Source: a candidate division NC10 bacterium RIFCSPLOWO2_12_FULL_66_18
GTDB taxonomy: Bacteria; Methylomirabilota; Methylomirabilia; Methylomirabilales; 2-02-FULL-66-22
Assembly (NCBI GenBank): GCA_001771285.1
Contig: METI01000160.1
Location: 1 to 34,800, forward strand
Direction: 5' to 3'
DNA: 34,800 nt
Below the pieces are notes generated by a model that was not told the DNA's origin, searched no databases, and saw nothing but the letters and a program-made list of their open reading frames with translations. A program made the position numbers and the translations under genes. Below are positions 17,439 to 23,743 of this stretch, one piece after another; within the stretch, counting starts at the first letter, position 1, and each line of letters begins with the position of its first letter.

Positions 17439-18623
17439 ATGACTCCGAACGAACCCTCGAACCCCAAACCGTCGAAACCCATGCGGATTGCCTGCGTCAT
17501 CCATGACTGTAATCGCGAGGGTGGGCAGGAGCGATGCGCCGCAGAGCTGGTGGACCGATTGTCCCTTGCCCATGAAGTTCACCTGTATGCAGCCACAGCA
17601 CGGGGGCTATCCGCCGATCGTGTGGTGTTCCATTCCATCCGGGTCCCGCGTCGGCCGATACTTGTCAAGAACATCCTGTTCTTCGCGCAGGCCTCTATGG
17701 CCATCCGTCGCCAGGGCTTTCAGGTCGTCCACGCGCAGGGCGCCAGCATGTGGGGACAACACGTGACGACGGCCCACTTCTGTGAGGCAGCATGGTTGGC
17801 GCGACACCGCGACCTCGCGGAAGCATCGGAAGGACCAGGTCGAGCCGTGTACCACGCGATCAACTCGCGAGTAAGCATCCTGCTGGAGAATCTGATCTAC
17901 CGGAGACGGGGTACCCAGGTGGTCATCGCGGTTTCCAAGGCTACCCGGGAAGACCTGGCGGAGCACTACGGGCTGGATCCAGCCCGGATCCCGGTCATCT
18001 ATGACGGGGTGGATCTGGAGACCTTCCACCCCAACCAACGACCGCGGTGGCGCGGTGCCATCCGGAAACAGCTCCGGATCGCTGACGATGCCTGCGTGGT
18101 CCTCTTCGTGGGCGCCTTCGAGCGGAAGGGGCTCGGCTATGTCCTGAAGGCACTTCGCATTCTCCAGGACACGCCGGTGCACCTCCTGGTTCTCGGTTCG
18201 GGCCAGGGGTCTGCTCTTCGCCAGCTTGCCCAACGCCTGGGGCTGGGCGATCGGACGACCTTTCTGGGCAGACAGGCTGATGTGCATCGCTACTTCGCCG
18301 CGGCTGACCTGTTCGTGCTGCCCGCGCTGTACGAGCCGTTCGGGATGGCGGTCCTCGAGGCCATGGCCTCCGGCCTCCCCGTCGTCACGAGCCGAACCGC
18401 AGGTGTCGCGGAATTGATCACCGATCGAGAAGATGGCCTGCTCTTGGATGACCCCACGGATGCCACCGCGATCGCGACCGCCGTGCATCTGCTCGTTGAC
18501 AGCCCGGAGCTGCGCGAGCACCTGGGCCGGACGGCCCGGGAGAAGGTGTCCGGATACTCCTGGGACTACGTGGTCCGTGAGACCCTCAATGTCTACCGCA
18601 CCGTCATGGATGGACGTGCCTAG
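17439..18623 (+). CDS. GT4 family glycosyltransferase
   Basis: A 394-residue GT-B enzyme if started at 17439. An ATG at 17481 would begin MRIACVIHDCNREGGQERCA, which is the canonical N-terminus, and may be the true start. No Shine-Dalgarno favours either. The extra 14 residues are encoded by DNA that resembles the degenerate CGAAC repeats of the locus. VVLFVGAFERKGLGYVLKAL marks the donor domain, and E299/E307 in YEPFGMAVLEAMASG form the E-x7-E motif. The 81 bases before it (17358-17438) show no gene. The stop is overlapped by the start of the next GT4. Confidence 0.88.
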   Translation: MTPNEPSNPKPSKPMRIACVIHDCNREGGQERCAAELVDRLSLAHEVHLYAATARGLSADRVVFHSIRVPRRPILVKNILFFAQASMAIRRQGFQVVHAQGASMWGQHVTTAHFCEAAWLARHRDLAEASEGPGRAVYHAINSRVSILLENLIYRRRGTQVVIAVSKATREDLAEHYGLDPARIPVIYDGVDLETFHPNQRPRWRGAIRKQLRIADDACVVLFVGAFERKGLGYVLKALRILQDTPVHLLVLGSGQGSALRQLAQRLGLGDRTTFLGRQADVHRYFAAADLFVLPALYEPFGMAVLEAMASGLPVVTSRTAGVAELITDREDGLLLDDPTDATAIATAVHLLVDSPELREHLGRTAREKVSGYSWDYVVRETLNVYRTVMDGRA

Positions 18624-19830
18624 CCAGGCACCTGCCCGAACCGAGGGCAGCACCGGTCGATCTGTGGCGGCCGATTGTCTGCGGATCCTGGCGGTTTCCC
18701 ACTCCTGCGTGGTCGGGTTGAACCAGCAGCGCTACGAGGCGCTGGCGCGATTTTCCGATCTGGATCTCACCCTCATGTTTCCCACGCACTACGTGTCGGA
18801 TTTCGATGGGCGTCGGCTCGACCCGGACAAGACGACCGCGGAACGCTACCGGATCGTCAGCGGCCCTCCGGTCTTGGCGGGAAACGGCTCCCTCTATTTT
18901 TACCGCCGCGGCCTGCGCGAGGCCTTCGATCGCTCGCAGCCCCAAGTGGTCTTCGTGGACGAAGAGCCCTGGAGCCTGTCGGCCGCGCAAATGGTCTGGG
19001 GAGCGCGGCGGCGAGGCGCCCGGACCGTGTTCTTCACCAACCAGAACCTGCGCAAGGCCCTGCCGCCGCCGTTCTGCTGGATCCAGCGACTCGTCTTCCG
19101 CGCGGCGGGGTGGGCCTTTACCGCGGGCGAGGAGGCCGCCGAGGTCCTGCGATGGAAGGGCTATACCGGCCCGGTGTCCCTCCTGCCCTTCGGGGTGGAC
19201 CCCACGCTTTTCCGTCCGCAGGATGCGACCACGCTTCGCCGGGAGCTGGGCCTGCGGGGGACGGTGTTCGGCTACTTCGGGCGGCTGGTGCCGGAGAAGG
19301 GTGTGGCGATCTTCGCCCGGGCGGCCCTCGGCCTCTGCGACCGCTTTCCGGAAGCCGTCTCGTTTCTTCTGGCGGGGTCCGGGCCCGAGGGGGACCGGCT
19401 CCGGCAGATGATCGGGGCGACCCCTCACGCGCCGCGGTTCGTCTTCGTGGACCGGACCCTCCGCGAGGAGGCCCCGCGGTACCTCTGCGCTGCGGATGTG
19501 GTGGTCGTCCCCTCGCTCCGCACGCGGCGGTGGAAGGAGCAGTTCGGGCGCATCCTGGTCGAGGCGCTCGCCTGCGGTGTCCCCGTGATCGGATCGGACT
19601 CCGGAGAGACCCCGTTCCTGATCCGCCGCTTGGAGGGCGGCGTGGTGGTGCCTGAAGGCAACGTGGAGGCTCTGGCGGATGCCATGGCCGCCATGACGCG
19701 GGAGCCCGCGCGGCGCCAGGCCCTGGCGGAGACCGGCCGGGCCCGAGTCCTGGCCGGATACACCCATGAGGCGGTGGCGGCTACGATGCGCGATGTCTTC
19801 CTGAAGGTCGCCCGTGCCGATCGCCGATGA
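18610..19830 (+). CDS. GT4 family glycosyltransferase
   Basis: A 406-residue GT-B protein. The ATG at 18610 overlaps the previous stop by 14 bases, which indicates translational coupling; the frame opens earlier at 18433 but inside the upstream gene. LRILAVSHSCVVGLNQQRYE is the first strand. GYFGRLVPEKGVAIFARAAL begins the donor domain, and E310/E318 in KEQFGRILVEALACG form the E-x7-E motif, followed by GVPVIGSDSGETPFLI. Its TGA at 19828-19830 sits directly against the first unit of octamer array B, so the array starts with no spacer after the coding end. Confidence 0.9.
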   Translation: MDVPSQAPARTEGSTGRSVAADCLRILAVSHSCVVGLNQQRYEALARFSDLDLTLMFPTHYVSDFDGRRLDPDKTTAERYRIVSGPPVLAGNGSLYFYRRGLREAFDRSQPQVVFVDEEPWSLSAAQMVWGARRRGARTVFFTNQNLRKALPPPFCWIQRLVFRAAGWAFTAGEEAAEVLRWKGYTGPVSLLPFGVDPTLFRPQDATTLRRELGLRGTVFGYFGRLVPEKGVAIFARAALGLCDRFPEAVSFLLAGSGPEGDRLRQMIGATPHAPRFVFVDRTLREEAPRYLCAADVVVVPSLRTRRWKEQFGRILVEALACGVPVIGSDSGETPFLIRRLEGGVVVPEGNVEALADAMAAMTREPARRQALAETGRARVLAGYTHEAVAATMRDVFLKVARADRR

Positions 19831-19831
19831 G

Positions 19832-19938
19832 GCGTTCGGGCGTTCGGGTGTACTGAAGGAAGCGTTCGGCTGTTCGAGGGTTCGGGTGTTCGGGTGTACG
19901 GCAAAGACGTTCGACGGTTCGGGAGTTCGACTGTTCGA
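19832..19938 (+). repeat. Octamer array B, GTTCG orientation
   Basis: Eleven recognisable 8-bp units of the form GNGTTCGR. Two perfect GCGTTCGG copies are at 19832-19847 and a variant with TGTAC is at 19848. Five units in phase run from 19862 to 19901, then four more from 19907 to 19938. Spacers of five to six bases break the phase twice. The array begins one base after the stop codon of the upstream GT4 gene. Its inner end runs into a CGAAAGAACA-type sequence also seen at the inner edge of array E. Confidence 0.85.
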
Positions 19939-19970
19939 AAGAACAGCGGCAGAGCAGGAAGCGGCCAGCC

Positions 19971-20381
19971 GTGAGCATTGAGAGATTTGAGGACCTGAAG
20001 AGCTGGCAGGAGGCACGCAAGCTGGTGCGGATGGTTTTCCAGCTCACGGGGGGCGACGGATTCAGGCGAAATCGGAGTCTTGGGTGGCAGCTTGAAGAGG
20101 CGGCAGTATCTTCAATGGGCAATGTCGCTGAAGCTCACGGGAGGTATTCTTTTGAGGACAAGCGTCGTCTGCTGGATATTGCCCTGGGCTCTTGCAGGGA
20201 AGTGCAGAGTCATCTGTACGTTGCGCTCGACCAGTCTTTCATGACGCAGCAAGAGTTTGAGGCGGCGTACCGGCAAGCGGATGTCGTCTCGCAGCTTCTC
20301 AACGGGTCGATAAACAACCTCGACCGCCAGATTGCGAGGCGCACCCCCGAGAAATCCGGCCCCCGGAGGAAAACCAGATGA
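19971..20381 (+). CDS. Four-helix-bundle protein, S23/23S rRNA IVP family
   Basis: A 136-residue protein of the family first seen in intervening sequences of 23S rRNA (Pfam 23S_rRNA_IVP, TIGRFAM four helix bundle protein). It shows the family pattern: FEDLKSWQEARKLVRMVFQL at 6-25, RNRSLGWQLEEAAVSSMGNV at 33-52 with AEAHGRYSFEDKRR in place of the usual AEG..R motif, and LDIALGSCREVQSHLYVALD at 68-87. A final helix follows and then a basic tail. The GTG start has AGGAA about nine bases upstream. Family members form pentameric bundles, and related Avd proteins work in diversity-generating retroelements, but the free-standing form has no established role. It is foreign to the sugar pathway and lies between inverted octamer arrays. 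Confidence 0.88.
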   Translation: MSIERFEDLKSWQEARKLVRMVFQLTGGDGFRRNRSLGWQLEEAAVSSMGNVAEAHGRYSFEDKRRLLDIALGSCREVQSHLYVALDQSFMTQQEFEAAYRQADVVSQLLNGSINNLDRQIARRTPEKSGPRRKTR

Positions 20382-20431
20382 TTCGTGGCGGCTTCTCTTG
20401 GGACCCGAAGGTGCATACTCCTCGATCTCGG

Positions 20432-20517
20432 GTGAACGCTCGAACGCCCGAGCACTCGAACTCCCGGACGTTTCTTGCGGGGATACTGAACGCCCGAACG
20501 CCCGAACGCCCGAACGC
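20432..20517 (+). repeat. Octamer array C, CGAAC orientation
   Basis: Six units, some degenerate, run from 20432 to 20479. After a six-base break, four near-perfect units run from 20486 to 20517, the last three all CCGAACGC. The array ends with TCTTCCC, 24 bases before the ATG of the second asparagine-synthase-like gene. The array is open in the asnB frame, but Cys2 of that enzyme must follow the initiator Met, so the array is not part of the mature protein. Confidence 0.88.
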
Positions 20518-20541
20518 TCTTCCCTCGTTCAGGGGGATGTG

Positions 20542-22431
20542 ATGTGCGGCATCTGCGGGATCCACGGGCCTCATGACGAGGCGCTCCTCAGGCGAATGAC
20601 CGGCGCGATCGCCCATCGCGGGCCAGACGATGCCGGGTTCTACCGAGACGGTTCCGTCGGCCTCGGCATCCGGCGCCTGAGCATCATCGACGTGACCGGG
20701 GGGCATCAGCCCTTGGCCAACGAGGACGGGTCCCTCTGGATCGTGTACAACGGCGAGATTTACAACTTCCAGGAGATCCGCAAGACCCTGGAGGCCAAGG
20801 GGCACCGGTTCACGACGAGAAGCGACACCGAGGTCATCCTGCACGCCTTCGAGGAGTACGGAGAGGCCTGCGTCCACCTGTTCCGTGGCATGTTCGCCTT
20901 CGCCCTGTGGGATGCCCGCGAGGGGACGCTGCGCCTGTGCCGCGACCGGCTGGGCATCAAGCCCCTGTATTACACCCAGGCCAACGGATCCTTCCTTTTC
21001 GGGTCGGAGATCAAGGCAATCCTCGAGCATCCCGGCGTGTCGCGCGAGGTGGATCCCGAGGCCCTGGACCTCTACCTGACATTCCAGTATGTTCCGGGGC
21101 CTCGGACGTTGTTCCGCGGAATTCACAAATTGCCACCGGGTCACTGGTTGCGCTGGCAGGGAGGATCCGTCTCGCTCCACCGGTACTGGGACCTGGTCGT
21201 CGAGGACGCGGAACCGGGGGTCATCGAGTCGGAGGCGGTGGCCGAGTTCCGCGACCTCCTGGAGCAGGCGGTGCGCCTGCGCCTGATCAGCGATGTTCCC
21301 CTGGGCGCCCTCCTCTCGGGCGGGATCGACTCCAGCACAGTGGTGGCTCTCATGAGCCGGATGGAGCCAGGGGCGGTCAAGACCTTCACGGTCGGCTTCG
21401 ACGTCCCGGGCGAACCCGGGGAGATCGCCGAGGCCCGCGCCGTCGCGACCGCGCTCCACACGGATCACCACGAGGTCATCATCGGGCCGTCCCACGTCCA
21501 GGACCTGCCGCGGCTCATCTGGCACATGGACGAGCCGATCGCGGACCAGGCAGCGCTGCCCACCTACTTCGTCTGCCGCCTGGCGCGGGAACTCGTGACG
21601 GTGGTCTTGACCGGCGAGGGAGGGGACGAGCTGCTGGGAGGCTACCCGCGCTACGCCTGGTTCCGGCTGGCGGAGCGGCTGGGCCGCTGGCTGCCTTCCC
21701 TCTCGGCGGGCGGCCCCGTCCTGGCCTGCATCGGGGCCCTGGCGGGGGCGCGCGGCGAGCAACTGCGGCACATCCTGGCCAACCTGTCCCCGCCGGAGCG
21801 CCACATCGCCTGGATCGCCAACTTTGACGCGGCCGACAAGGCCCGGCTCTACGCCGCGGACTTCCGTGCGCGGGTGGCCCCGGGCGCCGCGGCCCGTCTG
21901 GTGCAGCCGTTCCTGGAAGACGGCGCCCCCGGCGACATGGTCCAGCGCCTGATGGCGCTGGATGTGCACACATGGCTGGTGGACGATATCCTCACCAAGG
22001 TGGACAAGATGAGCATGGCGACCTCCGTGGAGGCGCGGGTGCCTCTCCTGGACCACCACCTGGTGGAGTTCGTGGCCACGCTCCCCATCGCGCTGAAGGT
22101 CCGGAACCTCGGGACGAAACGCCTCCTCCGGCAGGCGGTGGCAGATCTCGTTCCGCAGGCGACGGTCGCCAGGCGGAAGCGGGCGTTCCAGGTCCCGGTG
22201 GCCGCCTGGCTGCGGCAGGGGCTGCGGGAGTTCACTGCGGACACGCTGCGATCCCAGGCCTGCCGCGAGCGCGGATACTTCCAGCCCGCGGCCGTGGACG
22301 CGCTCCTCGAATCGCATCTGGCCGGACGGTCGGACCACAGTCAGCAGCTCTGGAATTTGCTCTGCCTGGAACTCTGGCACCGGGTCTTCCTCGACGGGTC
22401 AACTGCGTTCGGGAGTTCGAGTGTTCGGTAG
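20542..22431 (+). CDS. asnB: Asparagine synthase-like glutamine amidotransferase (second copy)
   Basis: A 629-residue class II amidotransferase, the same length as the copy at 10047 but clearly diverged. Cys2 (MCGICGIHG) fixes the start at 20542, with AGGGGGA upstream; the frame open from 20332 is not used. The glutaminase motifs are HRGPDDAGF and YNGEIYNF. The synthetase loop is SGGIDSS at 259-265, then LTGEGGDELLGGYPRY and VEARVPLLDHHLVEF. The last residues and the stop codon (22429-22431) are encoded inside octamer array D, so the natural C-terminus seems to have been replaced or extended by repeat DNA. Likely role as for the first copy: an amide-forming step, possibly on a sugar acid. Confidence 0.92.
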   Translation: MCGICGIHGPHDEALLRRMTGAIAHRGPDDAGFYRDGSVGLGIRRLSIIDVTGGHQPLANEDGSLWIVYNGEIYNFQEIRKTLEAKGHRFTTRSDTEVILHAFEEYGEACVHLFRGMFAFALWDAREGTLRLCRDRLGIKPLYYTQANGSFLFGSEIKAILEHPGVSREVDPEALDLYLTFQYVPGPRTLFRGIHKLPPGHWLRWQGGSVSLHRYWDLVVEDAEPGVIESEAVAEFRDLLEQAVRLRLISDVPLGALLSGGIDSSTVVALMSRMEPGAVKTFTVGFDVPGEPGEIAEARAVATALHTDHHEVIIGPSHVQDLPRLIWHMDEPIADQAALPTYFVCRLARELVTVVLTGEGGDELLGGYPRYAWFRLAERLGRWLPSLSAGGPVLACIGALAGARGEQLRHILANLSPPERHIAWIANFDAADKARLYAADFRARVAPGAAARLVQPFLEDGAPGDMVQRLMALDVHTWLVDDILTKVDKMSMATSVEARVPLLDHHLVEFVATLPIALKVRNLGTKRLLRQAVADLVPQATVARRKRAFQVPVAAWLRQGLREFTADTLRSQACRERGYFQPAAVDALLESHLAGRSDHSQQLWNLLCLELWHRVFLDGSTAFGSSSVR

Positions 22432-22444
22432 TTCGGGCGTTCGG
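22405..22444 (+). repeat. Octamer array D, GTTCG orientation
   Basis: Five contiguous 8-bp units in perfect phase, the first and last being GCGTTCGG. The array overlaps the 3' end of the second asnB gene. The fourth unit begins with TAG, which is the stop codon at 22429-22431. Confidence 0.9.
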
Positions 22445-22455
22445 TTGCACCACAG

Positions 22456-23742
22456 ATGCAGGGACAGCGGAAACGGTCGAGCCTGGTGGGTATGGGGTAT
22501 GAGTCGGACGGGCAAGGCCTGAGTGTAGGAGTCGTGAGTCCTCTTTCCGAAAAGAACAACGGAACCACCGAACGCTCGAACCACCGAACGCCTTCCCGCG
22601 CGCTCCGGGTGTTGGTTCTCACCCCGGATTTCCCGCCCACGGTCGGCGGCATCCAGAGCTACGTGTACCAGCTCTGCGCGCATCTGCCCGATGCCGAAGT
22701 CGTGGTCGTGGCGCCCGACCATGCCGGGGCCAGGGCCTTCGATGCCCGCCAGAGATTCCGAGTTGTCCGGACAGCCAGCCGTGGGAAGCTCGGGCGGCTG
22801 TCATACGGCGTCTTCTGTGCCGGCGCGGTGGGGATCGGACTGACTGGGGGTTTCGATGTGATCGTCTGCGGCCACTTCCTGGCAGGGGTACCTGCCCTGG
22901 TGCTGCGGCGGCTGCGGGGCGTCCCGGTCGTGGTGTTGGCCCACTCCCAGGAGGTCCGCGCGCGCCAGCGGCGGGACCTGGCGAGGCGAGTCTTCCAGCG
23001 GGCGGACCGGGCGATTGCCAACAGTGAGTTCACGCGGGCGGTGCTGATGGGGGTGGGGGTGTCCCCGGACCGGATCCGGAAGGTCAATCCGCCGGCGCAC
23101 CTGCCGAACAGCGATGGGTTGGGCGACCCCGAGGGGGCGCGGCGGCGATTCGGGCTGGGCGGTGGGCCCCTCTTGCTCACGGTGTCGCGGCTCGCCGAAC
23201 GATACAAGGGGCACGATACGGCGATCCGGGCGCTGCCCCTCATTCGCTCGAAGGTCCCGGGCGTGCAGCACGTCCTGGTGGGGGAGGGGCCTCTGCAGGG
23301 CTTCTATGCGCGTCTGGCTCGGAGCCTCGGGGTGGAAGCGGTGACGGTCTTCCTGGGCCGCGTGGAGGGAGCGGACCTGGCTGCCCTCTACTCGGCGTGC
23401 GATGTCTTCGTGATGCTGAGTCGCGAATCGCGAATCGCCGGCGGGGCGGAGGGGTTCGGCATCGCCTTCCTGGAGGCCGGCCTCATGGGGAAGCCGGTGG
23501 TGGGCGGGCGGTCGGGCGGCATCCCGGACGCGGTTCAGGACGAGGTGACTGGTCTCTTGGTGGACCCGACGGATATCCAGGTCGTCGCGGATGCCCTGGT
23601 GAGGCTGCTGACGAATCCGGGCCTTGCGCGAAGCCTGGGGGAGAACGGTCGGCGGCTCGCCGCGGCGCAGTTTGCCCCGCCGAGGCTCGCCGGGATATTC
23701 CGCGAGGTGCTGCTCGAGGCGGTGGCCCAGCGAGGAGGATGA
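22456..23742 (+). CDS. GT4 family glycosyltransferase
   Basis: A GT-B enzyme of 428 residues in the longest reading. The first 50 codons are the interior of the repeat unit and array E, so the real start is probably later. A GTG at 22609 begins at VLVLTPDFPPTVGGIQSY, the normal GT4 first strand, and lies 17 bases after the array, much as the asnB starts lie 15-24 bases after theirs. No start has a good Shine-Dalgarno. LTVSRLAERYKGHDTAIRAL opens the donor domain, and E332/E340 in AEGFGIAFLEAGLMG form the E-x7-E motif. Just before it, codons at 23421-23441 consist of a TCGCGAA heptamer duplication. The stop is one base from the next start. Confidence 0.87.
   Translation: MQGQRKRSSLVGMGYESDGQGLSVGVVSPLSEKNNGTTERSNHRTPSRALRVLVLTPDFPPTVGGIQSYVYQLCAHLPDAEVVVVAPDHAGARAFDARQRFRVVRTASRGKLGRLSYGVFCAGAVGIGLTGGFDVIVCGHFLAGVPALVLRRLRGVPVVVLAHSQEVRARQRRDLARRVFQRADRAIANSEFTRAVLMGVGVSPDRIRKVNPPAHLPNSDGLGDPEGARRRFGLGGGPLLLTVSRLAERYKGHDTAIRALPLIRSKVPGVQHVLVGEGPLQGFYARLARSLGVEAVTVFLGRVEGADLAALYSACDVFVMLSRESRIAGGAEGFGIAFLEAGLMGKPVVGGRSGGIPDAVQDEVTGLLVDPTDIQVVADALVRLLTNPGLARSLGENGRRLAAAQFAPPRLAGIFREVLLEAVAQRGG
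22560..22591 (+). repeat. Octamer array E, CGAAC orientation
   Basis: Four contiguous 8-bp units alternating between NCGAACCA-like and CCGAACGC forms. The array ends at 22591 and is followed by CTTCCC, as array C is followed by TCTTCCC. It lies 17 bases before a GTG that probably starts the downstream GT4. Confidence 0.85.
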
Positions 23743-23743
23743 G

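Larger units (their letters stand above)
19832..20517. mobile_element. Octamer-bounded unit carrying an S23-family gene
   Basis: A 686-bp unit whose outer 16 bases are perfect inverted repeats: GCGTTCGGGCGTTCGG at 19832-19847 and its reverse complement at 20502-20517. Inside lie array B (GTTCG orientation), the four-helix-bundle gene at 19971-20381, and array C (CGAAC orientation). It separates a GT4 gene from the second asnB gene. No transposase and no clear target-site duplication are visible, so mobility is inferred from the symmetry and from a gene-less relative at 22405-22591. Confidence 0.55.
22405..22591. mobile_element. Short octamer-bounded unit without a gene (MITE-like)
   Basis: A 187-bp unit bounded by array D (22405-22444, GTTCG orientation) and array E (22560-22591, CGAAC orientation). 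The outer 32 bases of D and the reverse complement of E align without gaps at 27 of 32 positions, and the variant unit ending in TTCGA is second from the edge on both sides. The 115-bp interior carries short heptamer duplications (GGGTATG twice at 22488-22501, GAGTCNT twice at 22529-22542). No target-site duplication is clear. Confidence 0.5.

Noticed and set aside
19971-20381. Diversity-generating retroelement (S23-like proteins include Avd)
   Set aside because: No reverse transcriptase gene and no template/variable repeat pair are present in the window.
19832-20517. CRISPR array
   Set aside because: Units are 8 bp and contiguous, without unique spacers of 25-40 bp, and no cas genes are nearby.
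20332-20541. N-terminal extension of the second asnB through array C
   Set aside because: Class II amidotransferases need Cys as residue 2, so translation must start at 20542. The upstream openness reflects octamer repeats without stops.
20299-22380. Minus-strand open frame of 693 codons opposite the second asnB
   Set aside because: The + strand reading has complete AsnB motifs. The antisense frame shows no domain and arises from codon bias.
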